Assembly: GCA_963714205.1 (NCBI GenBank)
Contig: CAVQNQ010000003.1
Location: forward strand, 310,001 to 374,000
DNA: 64,000 nt
From: CAVQNQ01 sp963714205
Lineage (GTDB): Bacteria; Acidobacteriota; Terriglobia; Bryobacterales; Bryobacteraceae
Direction: 5' to 3'
Part shown: positions 24,850-33,386 of the stretch, one piece after another
How the letters are laid out: every line of letters begins with the position of its first letter
Numbering within the stretch: position 1 is the first letter of the stretch
The notes under the pieces: model-generated
Told to the model about the DNA's origin: nothing
Database searches by the model: none
Seen by the model: only the letters and a program-made list of their open reading frames with translations
Translations under genes and position numbers: made by a program

Positions 24850-25548
24850 TCAGGGCTTTCGCGCGATACAGGTATAGCCCAACGTGAAGTTCCGGTCGCG
24901 GTCCAAAAAATCCAGCAGCGGCAAAAGAAGCGCGGGAGGAACCAGGAGCAAAGCGGCGGGAATAAAGAGCACCCAGCGCAGACCGCCGGTGAAGAATTGC
25001 AGACCGTTGAGCATCCGGCGGGCCAGCAGACGAAAATAGCCGCCCACCGGGCGCATCTCCACCACTTTCAATCCGGCGCGTTCCACGAGGTACGCCAGGC
25101 CATAGCGCGTATAGCGGAAAAAATCGTGAGGGGCCTGGTGCACCTCCCATTCCTGCGGCGCGGCCAGCAGCATCCGGCCGCCGGGAGCCAGGGTGCGCGC
25201 GATCTCGCGCAAGGCGCAGGCAGGCTCGCGCAGGTGCTCGAGGGTCACGATGTTCAGCGCCGCATCGAACGTGCCGGCGCGGAAAGGCAGAGCCGTCAGA
25301 TCGGCCAGCACGTCGAGGCGGGTGTAATCCCAGGCGGCATCGCCTACCGCCAGATCGACGCCGCAATAGCGCTGCGCGGCGAAGTGGCCGCGATAGCGGC
25401 CCTCGCCGGCTCCGGCATCGAGCACGCGCGCGCCGGCGGGGAGGTTCCGCGCGAAGGCCGCCACGGCATCCTCCAGAGCCGCCTCGAAGTGCAGGATGTG
25501 GCGCCGCAGAAGCCGGGGAAGGCGGTATGCCGGCGCGGAGTATCTCAT
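24850..25548 (-). CDS. Class I SAM-dependent methyltransferase
   Basis: The 232-aa protein has the SAM-binding motif I as VLDAGAGEGRYRGHF, the post-motif ALNIVTLEHLREP and LAPGGRMLLAAPQEWEVHQAP, typical of methyltransferase type 11 domains. A C-terminal hydrophobic stretch (VLFIPAALLLVPPALLLPLL) suggests membrane association, as with lipid- or glycan-modifying enzymes. ATG 25548 overlaps the stop of the preceding methyltransferase gene (ATGA), giving a coupled cassette with the glycosyltransferase at 26486. Confidence 0.87.
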   Translation of the reverse strand: MRYSAPAYRLPRLLRRHILHFEAALEDAVAAFARNLPAGARVLDAGAGEGRYRGHFAAQRYCGVDLAVGDAAWDYTRLDVLADLTALPFRAGTFDAALNIVTLEHLREPACALREIARTLAPGGRMLLAAPQEWEVHQAPHDFFRYTRYGLAYLVERAGLKVVEMRPVGGYFRLLARRMLNGLQFFTGGLRWVLFIPAALLLVPPALLLPLLDFLDRDRNFTLGYTCIARKP

Positions 25549-26489
25549 CGCGGGCGAGCTTCCAGCATGACCGTGGAACCGGCGCGGCAGGCGGCTTCCA
25601 GGGCGGTGGGAGCGAGCGCGGCGCAGACCAGGGCGAAATAGAACAGGTCCTTCACCAGGCGCGTGCCGTGGCTTTCCGGCGTGCGGCGCAGACGGCGCGC
25701 CATGGGATCGAGGCGCGGCGCCAGGCTGCTGGCGAGGCCCGCGGGGTTGTCGCGCAACGAGAAGTACTTGCGGCGGAGCACCTGGAACCCGCAGCATGCC
25801 AGGAGCTTTTCGAGATCGCGGGCGCGAAAATTGAACAGGTGCCGGGGCACATCCACGCCGGTCCAGGCGCCGCGCAGAAGGCGGAACTGCCAGCACGCGG
25901 CGTTGGGCACCTGCACGACCAGGCGGCCCTCGGGGGCCAGCAGATTCCGCGCCGCCGCGAGAAAGGCGCGCGGATCGGGCAGGTGTTCGAGCACGTGAAA
26001 CATGGTGATGGCCGCGAACCGGCCGGCGGCGAAGGGCGCCTGCTCGAGCCGCGCGCACACAGCCGGAGCGCCCTGCCGCCGCCATGCCACGGCTGCGGCC
26101 TGGGCCGAGAAATCGAGGCCCACCGCGCGGAAGCCGCGCTCCCGCATCATCGCCAGAAAGAGACCGCCGCCCGAGCCGACATCGAGCAGGGGCCCGGTTG
26201 GGCCGCCCGCGCGCCAGGCACGCTCGACGAAACGCACGTGGTCGCGCAGGACCAGACGGCGATAGCGCTCTTCGAAGCGGCTGGCGGCGCTCGGATCCGG
26301 TGCGAACCAGTAATCGCGGGGATAGTAAAGGCTCAGCTCTTCGGAGGAGGGCCGCGGATCGAGGCGCAAGAGGCCGCAGCCATCGCAGCGCACCACCGCA
26401 AATTCACGCGTGGTGGTGCCGTAGAGCCGGTCGGACGCCCGGAAAAGGGCATGCGCGGCGGAATCGCCGCAGAGCAGGCAGGCGCTCAT
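25545..26489 (-). CDS. Class I SAM-dependent methyltransferase with N-terminal zinc-like motif
   Basis: The 314-aa protein begins with a CxxC...CxxC region (ACLLCGDS and VVRCDGCGL), common in methyltransferases that act on sugars and glycans. It then has the SAM motif LLDVGSGGGLFLAMM, followed by ITMFHVLEHLPDPRAFL and LLAPEGRLVVQVPNA. It is coupled by 4-base overlaps to the glycosyltransferase in front and to the second methyltransferase behind. The likely job is decoration of a surface polysaccharide or lipid-linked sugar. Confidence 0.87.
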   Translation of the reverse strand: MSACLLCGDSAAHALFRASDRLYGTTTREFAVVRCDGCGLLRLDPRPSSEELSLYYPRDYWFAPDPSAASRFEERYRRLVLRDHVRFVERAWRAGGPTGPLLDVGSGGGLFLAMMRERGFRAVGLDFSAQAAAVAWRRQGAPAVCARLEQAPFAAGRFAAITMFHVLEHLPDPRAFLAAARNLLAPEGRLVVQVPNAACWQFRLLRGAWTGVDVPRHLFNFRARDLEKLLACCGFQVLRRKYFSLRDNPAGLASSLAPRLDPMARRLRRTPESHGTRLVKDLFYFALVCAALAPTALEAACRAGSTVMLEARPR

Positions 26490-27484
26490 GCCACCTCCCG
26501 CAGGCTCAGGCGGTTGGCCAGGATCAGGCGGCGCACCTCGCGCGGCGAAAGGCGGCGAATCCGGCGCATCTCGGAGCGCTTGCGCAGCATACGGGGCGCC
26601 AGGCGCAGGGCGCGCAGATCGCCGCGGACGAGCGCGCGCGCCATCGACCACTTGCCGCGCAGGCCGGGAAAATGGGCCGTGTCTCCATCGCCGCTGCGCG
26701 CGGCCATCGCGCCCGCCGCCACGCGCAGCGCGAAGAAGAACGGGTTCAGCCACAGCAGGCTCCAGGGGAACAGCTTCAAAGCCAGCAGCAGGCGGTTGCG
26801 TTCGATCAGTTCCAGACGCGCACCGGAGCCTTTTCCGAGCGTGGCTCCTCTATGGTGCCGCACCACGGCGTCGGGCGCATACCGGCATTTCCATCCCGCG
26901 ATGCGCGCCCGCAGACCCAGTTCCGCGTCATCGCCATAGGCGAAGAAATCCTCGTCGAAGCCGCCGATCTGGTCGAGCATCCGGTGGCGATAGAGAGCCG
27001 CGCAGCCATCCGGCCAGAGCACTTCCTCTTCGCGGTCGAACTGCCCCCGATCGAGAGCGCCGGTGCCGCGACCGCGATTCTGGCCATCCGGGAAGATCAG
27101 GTGGCCGGCCTTATCGATGCGGCGGGGATCTTCCCAGACCAGGATCTTGCTGGCGGCCATCCCCACCTCCGGCCCTCTCTGGCAGGCCCGCGCCAGGGCA
27201 GCCAGCCAACCCGGCTCGGCCTCGGCGTCATTGTTCAGCAAAGCCACGAACTCGCCCCGCGCAGCGGCGATGCCCTGGTTGTTAGCGGCACAGAATCCGC
27301 GGTTTTCGGAATTGCGAATCACGCGCGCCCGGAACTCGGCTGCGGCCATCTCGGCCGAGCCATCCACGGAGCCGTTGTCCACCACGATGGTCTCGAACGG
27401 TATACCCTCCTGGCGGGCCAGCGACGCCAGGCAGGCACGCAGCAATTCCTTGCGGTTCCAGTTCACAACCACTACGGAGATCAA
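26486..27484 (-). CDS. Family 2 glycosyltransferase
   Basis: The 332-aa protein is a GT-A glycosyltransferase of family 2, rhamnosyltransferase-like. It shows ISVVVVNWNRKELLRACLAS, the nucleotide-sugar stretch IVVDNGSVDGSAE, NRGFCAANNQGIAAARGEFV and the DxD-type LLNNDAEAEPGW, then PDGCAALYRHRMLDQIGGFDE (given in parts) with the catalytic acidic GGFDEDFFAYGDD. It is the first gene of a three-gene unit with two methyltransferases. An extra C-terminal basic region follows. Confidence 0.92.
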   Translation of the reverse strand: MISVVVVNWNRKELLRACLASLARQEGIPFETIVVDNGSVDGSAEMAAAEFRARVIRNSENRGFCAANNQGIAAARGEFVALLNNDAEAEPGWLAALARACQRGPEVGMAASKILVWEDPRRIDKAGHLIFPDGQNRGRGTGALDRGQFDREEEVLWPDGCAALYRHRMLDQIGGFDEDFFAYGDDAELGLRARIAGWKCRYAPDAVVRHHRGATLGKGSGARLELIERNRLLLALKLFPWSLLWLNPFFFALRVAAGAMAARSGDGDTAHFPGLRGKWSMARALVRGDLRALRLAPRMLRKRSEMRRIRRLSPREVRRLILANRLSLREVA

Positions 27485-27569
27485 TCGTTTATGCTATCAG
27501 GTCCACTTCCGGAGATTCGCCAAGGTTAGGCAAGGTTATGATAGAAACGAGGACTGCGGATAATCACGT

Positions 27570-28577
27570 ATGACGTCCATAGGCGAGGCCTTGCGATCCG
27601 AACGGATGCGGCGCAACCTCGAGCTGGAGCAAATCTCCCGCGAACTCAAGATCCCCCAGCGGCTTCTGTCGGCCATCGAAAACGATAAGTTCGATCAACT
27701 GCGCGGCGCCGTGTTCGCCAAGAGTTTCGTGCGGCAGTACGCCGGGCTGCTCGGTTTGGACGCCGAGGAGATGGCTGCCCGGGTCGGAGAAATGTTCGCC
27801 AGCGAGCCGGGGCTGATCTCCCAGGAACGAAGCCAGCATTCCGCGGCGGAAATGGATCTTCCGCGCCTGGAAGCGTGGGAAACCGTGGGCGGCGGCCGCC
27901 GCTTCTCGCGGGCGTCTTCTTTGCCTGCGCTGGCGTTGGTTGTTCTGGTGATGCTGGTATGCTCGGGCGTATACACGTTTTGGCAGCGTTCCCGGCGGAT
28001 CGCGGCGGCCCGCGAAGCAGCCGCGCCAGTGGAACAGGCGGCGCGGAAAGCTGTTCCGGTGCCCGCCGCCGTGCCCGCTCCCGTCACGGCGCCGGTTCCG
28101 GCGGCGCCGCCGGCGCCCACGCCGGAGGCCGCCGCCACGCCGCCGGGCGAACCCCCGCCAGCGGCGGCCAAGACCGAAGAGCCGTCCGCCAAGCCACCCG
28201 CGGGTGAGACGGCGGTAGCGGCCGCCGAGCCGAAGCCCGAACCTCCAAAGAGCCAGGAGGCGGAGCGGCTCGATCCCAATGCGCCTGTGCGCGTGGAACT
28301 GGTGGCGCTGGGCGAGGTGTGGGTGCGCGCGCAATCCGACGGCAAGTACAAATTTTCAGGAACGCTGAATCCCAACGAGACGCGGGCTGTAAACGCCAAT
28401 GCAGAAGTGGTGGTGCGGGTGGGCAATGCGGGCCTGATCGATATTCAGTTGAACGGGAAATCTATCGGAACGGTGGGGCCGAAGGGACAAATCCGGACGG
28501 TTCAATTGACGCCCGGAGGCTTCAAGATCGTCGCGCCGGAGCCCAAGCCGGCGCCGCCGCCCATCGATCCTTTCTGA
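27570..28577 (+). CDS. RodZ-like protein (helix-turn-helix plus DUF4115)
   Basis: The 335-aa protein has an N-terminal cytoplasmic XRE-like helix-turn-helix (LRSERMRRNLELEQISREL, FAKSFVRQYAGLLGLD), one transmembrane helix near residues 112-132, and a long Ala/Pro-rich periplasmic linker (about 145-215). The C-terminal DUF4115 beta domain is visible as VELVALGEVWVRAQSDGKY and LTPGGFKIV. This is the RodZ layout, linking MreB to the cell envelope. Its last 76 bp overlap pgsA in convergent orientation. Confidence 0.88.
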   Translation: MTSIGEALRSERMRRNLELEQISRELKIPQRLLSAIENDKFDQLRGAVFAKSFVRQYAGLLGLDAEEMAARVGEMFASEPGLISQERSQHSAAEMDLPRLEAWETVGGGRRFSRASSLPALALVVLVMLVCSGVYTFWQRSRRIAAAREAAAPVEQAARKAVPVPAAVPAPVTAPVPAAPPAPTPEAAATPPGEPPPAAAKTEEPSAKPPAGETAVAAAEPKPEPPKSQEAERLDPNAPVRVELVALGEVWVRAQSDGKYKFSGTLNPNETRAVNANAEVVVRVGNAGLIDIQLNGKSIGTVGPKGQIRTVQLTPGGFKIVAPEPKPAPPPIDPF

Positions 28578-29191
28578 CGCAGGGCCTGGCGCTGGCGCCT
28601 GCGTTCCAGGGCCAGCAGTTCATTGCGGCGGCGCTTCTTGATGCGCCCGTCCACTTTGCGCCAGAACTTGCGGAAGTAGCTGACCGCCGAGAGCAAGGCG
28701 AAGAAAACCACCGCCCACATCAACACCATTCCCGGCAGGCGCAACGGCGCGTACCGGATGCTCATCATCATGACGGCGATGGCCACGACCTGCGAAAGCA
28801 TCTTGGTCTTGCCGAGATCGTTGGCGCGGATGATATAGCCTTCGCTGGCGGCGATGGCGCGCAGGCCCGAAACCGCGAACTCCCGGCTGATGATCAGGAT
28901 GGCCATCCACCCCGGCAGCACGCGGATCTGCACGAGCGAAATGAGGGCCGCCGAGATCAGCAGCTTGTCGGCGATGGGATCGAGCAAGGTTCCGATGGTG
29001 GTGACCTGTTTCCAGCGGCGGGCCAGGTATCCATCCACCAGGTCCGTTCCGGCCGCCACCAGAAAGATGGCCAGAGCCAGCCACTCGTTCGAAATGCCCA
29101 ACAGCCCGACGTGCTTCTCCTGCACCAGCGCCGCCACCAGCAGGGGCACGAAGAAGATGCGGAGTATCGTCAGGGTATTGGGCAGATTCAT
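28502..29191 (-). CDS. pgsA: CDP-diacylglycerol-glycerol-3-phosphate 3-phosphatidyltransferase
   Basis: The 229-aa enzyme makes phosphatidylglycerol phosphate. The CDP-alcohol phosphatidyltransferase motif DG...AR...G...D...D is visible as DLVDGYLARRWKQVTTIG, then LLDPIADKLL. ATG 29191 (MNLPNTLTILRI) is preferred over the TTG 12 bases upstream because it has GGGGTGG in front and matches the usual family start. An unusually long basic tail (GRIKKRRRNELLALERRRQR) is encoded over the end of the RodZ-like gene. Confidence 0.95.
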   Translation of the reverse strand: MNLPNTLTILRIFFVPLLVAALVQEKHVGLLGISNEWLALAIFLVAAGTDLVDGYLARRWKQVTTIGTLLDPIADKLLISAALISLVQIRVLPGWMAILIISREFAVSGLRAIAASEGYIIRANDLGKTKMLSQVVAIAVMMMSIRYAPLRLPGMVLMWAVVFFALLSAVSYFRKFWRKVDGRIKKRRRNELLALERRRQRQALRQKGSMGGGAGLGSGATILKPPGVN

Positions 29192-29262
29192 CGTCCACCC
29201 CAACTATAATGCGTCGGGGCGGCCGCCAACAACTGCCGGGCGCTTATACTGTAGGTTTGTCC

Positions 29263-30444
29263 ATGTTCGTATCCAGACGTCATTTTCTTCAGGGCAGCCT
29301 GGCTCTGCCGGTGCTGGCCGCCGATAAGCCGGTCGCGACGCGGCCCAACGTGCTGCTGATCATTGCCGACGACCTGCCCGCGTGGGTTCTGGGCTGTTAC
29401 GGGAACAAGGAGGTTCGCACTCCCAGCCTGGACGGGCTGGCGCAGGTCGGCACGCGTTTTCTGAACCATGTGGCTTGCGCGCCGGCTCCGGGGGTGGGAA
29501 GCGCCACGCTGCTTACCGGGCGAACGCCCATGCAGCTTGGCGAGGCGGGCGTCGCGGGTCCCGGTGAAGTAACGCTGGAAAAGCTGCTGGGCGGCCTCGG
29601 CTACGCGTGCCACTCTGCGGATTCCAGCGCCGAGGCCGCCAGACTGGTGGGGCAGCAGAGCGCGGGCAAGCCCTTCCTCGTGACCGTCGCCTTGACCGGC
29701 CTGCGGCCGCCCTATGAAGGCGTGCCGCAAAAATACCGCGAGATGTACGCCCAGACCAAATTCGAAACCTTCGGATACCAGGCGGCGGCCGCCAATGCGA
29801 AACGCGGCAAGGAGATGCTGACCGATGTGGTGGCGAGCCTGCGCCTGTACGCCGCCGCCGTCACAACCCTGGACGAGGGCGTAGGCGCCGTGCTCGCCGC
29901 GCTTGGCCAGCGCCAGTTGCTGGATTCGACGGTGGTGATATTCACCTCCACGTGCGGGGCACTGCTGGGCAGGCACGGCCTGTGGGATGCCGCCGACGCC
30001 TCCGATCCGCCCAATATGTACCAAGAGACCACGGTGACGCCGATGATCTGGAGTTGGACCGGGCGCGTCCCCATCCAACTCACGCGTCCTGAACTGGTGA
30101 GCTCCTATGACCTGCTGCCCACCATCTGCGAAGCCGCCTCGGTTCCGCCCCCCGAACGCAACCTGTACGGCCGGAGCTACCTGGCGCTGGCCACCGGCAA
30201 GCCGCTGCCCCGAAAGGAGCCTTGGCGGACGGTAGTGTACAGCCGATATGGAAACACGGGAATGGCTCGCGACCATCGCTATAAGGTAGTGGTGAGGAAC
30301 GAAGGAAAAGGACCCAACGAGCTATTCGACCTGGCGGCGGACCCGGGCGAGAAGGTGAATCAGTACGATAACGGACAGTTTGTCACGTCGCGGGACGAGC
30401 TATTGGCCGAATTGGCAGGCTGGAATAGGAAATACTCGTCCTGA
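29263..30444 (+). CDS. Sulfatase-family protein lacking key catalytic residues
   Basis: The 393-aa protein begins with a Tat-like export signal (SRRHFLQGSLALPVLA) and has the alkaline-phosphatase-superfamily fold: RPNVLLIIADDLPAWVLGCY with two metal-binding aspartates (D36, D37). The formylglycine motif CxPSR is replaced by C72-APAP with a 4-residue insertion before LLTG. The second metal site, normally SDN/SDH-G, reads FTSTCGALLGRHG, and the usual PH pair reads RPP. It is therefore probably not an active sulfatase, though the fold and start are intact. It may bind a sulfated or phosphorylated ligand. Confidence 0.85.
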   Translation: MFVSRRHFLQGSLALPVLAADKPVATRPNVLLIIADDLPAWVLGCYGNKEVRTPSLDGLAQVGTRFLNHVACAPAPGVGSATLLTGRTPMQLGEAGVAGPGEVTLEKLLGGLGYACHSADSSAEAARLVGQQSAGKPFLVTVALTGLRPPYEGVPQKYREMYAQTKFETFGYQAAAANAKRGKEMLTDVVASLRLYAAAVTTLDEGVGAVLAALGQRQLLDSTVVIFTSTCGALLGRHGLWDAADASDPPNMYQETTVTPMIWSWTGRVPIQLTRPELVSSYDLLPTICEAASVPPPERNLYGRSYLALATGKPLPRKEPWRTVVYSRYGNTGMARDHRYKVVVRNEGKGPNELFDLAADPGEKVNQYDNGQFVTSRDELLAELAGWNRKYSS

Positions 30445-30477
30445 CGCGCGAGGCCCCGGGTAGCGAAGCCCCGCGCG
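30445..30477 (+). terminator. Hairpin between convergent genes
   Basis: CGCGCGAGGC (30445-30454) and GCCCCGCGCG (30468-30477) form a 10-bp stem with one A-C mismatch and a 13-base loop. A run of seven T follows about 15 bases later, inside the end of the convergent gene. It probably ends transcription of the sulfatase-like gene. Confidence 0.5.
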
Positions 30478-30486
30478 CCGAAGCGG

Positions 30487-30708
30487 CTACTTTTTTTCCG
30501 GGGCGGCGCACTTGGCCAGCGAGTGATCGCCCGCCTGGTAGCACTTGCCGGTATCGTTGAGATCCTTCGACCCCATCTTGACGTGGCAATAAACGCAGCC
30601 TTTGCCTTCCTTCTTGGCGTATTCCGGCTTGCCGAAAGTCGCGGTGGTGCAGAGCAGGAATCCAGCCATCAGAATCGCCGACGGGATGGCTAGCTTGAAC
30701 ATACGCAT
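30487..30708 (-). CDS. Small exported c-type cytochrome-like protein
   Basis: The 73-aa protein has a signal peptide (FKLAIPSAILMAGFLLCTTA) and a single heme-binding CxxCH motif, CVYCH, near residue 38, followed by further cysteines at KCYQAG and KCAAP. The mature part of about 45 residues is too short for a normal cytochrome fold, and no distal methionine can be assigned beyond KMGSKDL. It may be a minimal heme protein or a metal-binding protein. It stands alone. Confidence 0.72.
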   Translation of the reverse strand: MRMFKLAIPSAILMAGFLLCTTATFGKPEYAKKEGKGCVYCHVKMGSKDLNDTGKCYQAGDHSLAKCAAPEKK

Positions 30709-30849
30709 CGATTGCTTCTCCTGAAATTTACGCCTCGGGACGGCCCGAGGTCTCTCACTTCCTCTGACGCATTATAAACCACTGCATCCCAAGGATTTGA
30801 TGAAATTACGTTAACCGAAGCCGAAAATCTCTTCAGGCTGTGGAAAACT

Positions 30850-31389
30850 TCAGAGGTTGGCGTTCGGCTCGAGACTGCGCCACAGATACCAGCTTGCCAC
30901 CGTGCAGTAGGGCCGCCAGCTCCGCGCCAAGCCCTCCACTTCCGCGGGCGTAGGCAGTTCAGGCAGGTTGTAGGCCTTTTGGATGGCATTGCGAATTCCC
31001 AGGTCCCCGGTAGGCAGGACGTCGGTGCGGCGCAGAGCGAAGATCAGGAACATGTGAACGGTCCAGACACCGATGCCCTTGACTTGGGTGAGGCGCTCGA
31101 TAACCTCGGCGTCGCTGAGCGCGAGCAGTTCCTCGAAAGTCACGGTTCCGCCGCGCGTGTGGTGCGCGAGGTCCCGGATGTAAGCCGTCTTCTGCTTGGA
31201 AAGACCCACCGATCGCATGCGCGACGGGCGCAGCTTCAGAATGCTCTCGGGTGTGACCTTGCCGCCCGCCGCGGCAGCCAGCCGGCCGAAAATAACGCTG
31301 GCGACGCGCCCGCTAAGCTGCTGGTAGACGATGGACTTCACCAGCGTTTCGAAATCCGGATCGCGGAACTCGATGCGGTACTCGCCCAC
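30850..31389 (-). CDS. DNA-3-methyladenine glycosylase 2 family protein (HhH-GPD)
   Basis: The 179-aa frame encodes the HhH-GPD fold: LVKSIVYQQLSGRVAS, the hairpin VKGIGVWTVHMFLIF and the catalytic aspartate in LPTGDLGIRNAI. It should excise alkylated bases. GTG 31389 is the first usable start in this frame, but the codons before it also read as family sequence (DPILSEIIDRV). An ATG at 31453 in another frame opens MKEAILHLRR, which is a plausible true N-terminus. A one-base shift near 31422 separates them, so the intact gene would be 30850-31453. Confidence 0.85.
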   Translation of the reverse strand: MGEYRIEFRDPDFETLVKSIVYQQLSGRVASVIFGRLAAAAGGKVTPESILKLRPSRMRSVGLSKQKTAYIRDLAHHTRGGTVTFEELLALSDAEVIERLTQVKGIGVWTVHMFLIFALRRTDVLPTGDLGIRNAIQKAYNLPELPTPAEVEGLARSWRPYCTVASWYLWRSLEPNANL

Positions 31390-31499
31390 CCGGTCGATGA
31401 TCTCCGATAATATGGGATCGGACTCGGCGGAGGTGCAGGATGGCTTCTTTCATGTTGAAACAGAGACGCCTGGAGAGGCGTCATCCCTATTGTACCGGC

Positions 31500-32468
31500 A
31501 TGCGAATATTGGCTGTTTTGGTGCTTTGCGCCGCGCTTTCCGGGCAGGCTCCCGCGCCCCAGGCGCCCGCGGGCGACGACCTGCCGTCGATCAAGGTGGA
31601 TGTGAACGTGGTCAGCCTGCTGGCCTCCGTGCGCGATAAGCGCGGAGCCCTGGTGCCCAACCTGGAGAAGAACGATTTCACGGTTCTCGAGGACGGCAAG
31701 CCTCAGGACATCAAGTATTTCGCGCGCGAAACCGACCTGCCGCTGACGATCGGGCTGCTGGTGGATGTGAGCCGCAGCCAGGAGAACCTGATCCAGGTCG
31801 AGCGTAGCGCGGCCTCGGAGTTCTTCCGCCAGGTCCTGCAGAAGAAGGACGAGGCTTTTCTCATCAGTTTCGGCGAGGAGTGCGAGCTGCTACAGGATTA
31901 CACGCAATCCGCACAACTGCTAAACCGGGGATTGAACGGCTTGCAGGTGAGCTCCGGGGTGGGCGGGTTTGGCCCGGGACCGGTGCCCACCATGGGCGAC
32001 CCGCGCGGAACGGTGCTGTACGATGCAGTCTACCTGGCGGCCAGCGACAAGCTGCGGACCGAGGTGGGGCGCAAGGTCATCGTGGTCATCACCGACGGCG
32101 TAGACCAGGGCAGCCGCATGACCATCAACCAGGCGGTGGAGGCCGCCCAAAAGGCCGACGCGGTGATCTACAGCATCGACTATTACGATGCCAGCGCCTA
32201 TGGCATGTTTGGATGGGGCGGTGGCGGCGGCGAGAGCGCGCTGCATAAGCTCTCCGACGAAACTGGCGGGCACGTGTACAAGGTCGATCGGCGCCACCCC
32301 CTGGAGGAGGTTTTCAAAGAGCTGCAGGACGAAATGCGCAGCCAGTACTCGATCGGGTACACTCCCACGAATCCCGCCAAAGACGGCTCCTACCGGCACC
32401 TGGAGATCAAGCTGGCGAACAAGGATATGAAAGCGCAGGCCCGCAAAGGCTACTACGCCATCAAATAG
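31500..32468 (+). CDS. VWFA-related domain protein, acidobacterial type
   Basis: The 322-aa exported protein has a signal peptide (ILAVLVLCAALSGQAPA), then VDVNVVSLLASVRDKRGALV and DFTVLEDGKPQDIKYFARE, the signature N-terminal domain of the acidobacterial VWFA-related family. The von Willebrand A domain follows with a MIDAS motif (LLVDVSRSQEN) and VIVVITDGVDQGSRMT. Such proteins are abundant in acidobacteria and of unknown function. ATG 31500 is chosen because the signal peptide begins there. Confidence 0.92.
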   Translation: MRILAVLVLCAALSGQAPAPQAPAGDDLPSIKVDVNVVSLLASVRDKRGALVPNLEKNDFTVLEDGKPQDIKYFARETDLPLTIGLLVDVSRSQENLIQVERSAASEFFRQVLQKKDEAFLISFGEECELLQDYTQSAQLLNRGLNGLQVSSGVGGFGPGPVPTMGDPRGTVLYDAVYLAASDKLRTEVGRKVIVVITDGVDQGSRMTINQAVEAAQKADAVIYSIDYYDASAYGMFGWGGGGGESALHKLSDETGGHVYKVDRRHPLEEVFKELQDEMRSQYSIGYTPTNPAKDGSYRHLEIKLANKDMKAQARKGYYAIK

Positions 32469-33348
32469 CCGGGCTGGGGATGGCCGCGGCGCGGCGGACG
32501 AAGTAGTCCTCGAGCGCCTGGCGCAGGGGGGGCATGGGCGCGATTCCCAGCCGGTCCATTTTGGCGTTGGAAAGAGCCGAGAACCTCGGCCGCCGGGCGG
32601 AGGTGCGGTACTCGCGCTCGTCGATAGGCGTGAGGGTGGGATCAAGGCCGGCGGCCTCGAAGATCAGCCGGGCGAACTCGAACCAGGAGATGGCCACGCC
32701 TCCACCAACATGGAAAACGCCGGTCTGCCGCCGCTCCACCAGATCGAAGGTGCGGGCGGCCAGAGCCGGGGCGAAAGCCGGGGAGGCGAAGTGATCCTCC
32801 ACCACGCGAATGGGCTGCCCGGAGCCTGCCAGGCGCAGCATGAGCTCGACAAAGTTGCCGCGCGCCGTGGCCAGCCCGCCCGGCCCGAACACGCCGGAGG
32901 TCCGCACGATCAGCACGCGATCCAGGTAAGCCTGCGCGTATAATTCGCCGGCCAGCTTGGAGACGGCGTAGGCCCCCAGGGGGTGCGGCCGGTCCTCTTC
33001 CACATAGGGGCGGCCATCCTGGCCGTCGAAAACGTAATCGGTGGAGTAGTGCACCAGCAGGGAATCCACCTGACGGCAAGCCAGGGCCAGGTTGCGGACG
33101 GCCAGGGCGTTCACCAGGTAAGCCGCCTGGGGCTCCTCTTCGGCCACGTCCACCTGATTATGCGCGGCGGCGTTGAACACCACCTCGGGCTCGTAGCGGG
33201 CCAGCACGGCCTCGACGGCCGCGGCCTCGGTGATATCGACTTCGTCGCGATCCCAGCCGTGGACCTCGTACCCGCGGGAGGCCGCTTCGCGGACCAGCTC
33301 GACGCCTAGCTGGCCGGCAGATCCAAACACCAAAGCTCTCCGGACCAT
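32461..33348 (-). CDS. rfbD: dTDP-4-dehydrorhamnose reductase-like protein
   Basis: The 295-aa short-chain dehydrogenase begins with RRALVFGSAGQLGVELV and shows the RfbD blocks DEVDITEAAAVEAVL, VVFNAAAHNQVDVAEEEP, HYSTDYVFDG and the active-site Y-x-x-x-K in PLGAYAVSKLAGEL. It should reduce a keto-sugar nucleotide in rhamnose synthesis. No other rhamnose genes are adjacent. ATG 33348 is used; a TTG start would add three codons. Its end overlaps the convergent VWA gene by 8 bp. Confidence 0.88.
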   Translation of the reverse strand: MVRRALVFGSAGQLGVELVREAASRGYEVHGWDRDEVDITEAAAVEAVLARYEPEVVFNAAAHNQVDVAEEEPQAAYLVNALAVRNLALACRQVDSLLVHYSTDYVFDGQDGRPYVEEDRPHPLGAYAVSKLAGELYAQAYLDRVLIVRTSGVFGPGGLATARGNFVELMLRLAGSGQPIRVVEDHFASPAFAPALAARTFDLVERRQTGVFHVGGGVAISWFEFARLIFEAAGLDPTLTPIDEREYRTSARRPRFSALSNAKMDRLGIAPMPPLRQALEDYFVRRAAAIPSPAI

Positions 33349-33386
33349 AAGGTACACAATACCGCATCACCCGCGGCATGTCAGCG

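Noticed and set aside
24674..25366. A 230-codon minus frame over the methyltransferase gene
   Set aside because: It is very Arg/Gly/Pro-rich and lies in another frame of a gene with clear SAM-binding motifs; it is a GC-driven shadow.
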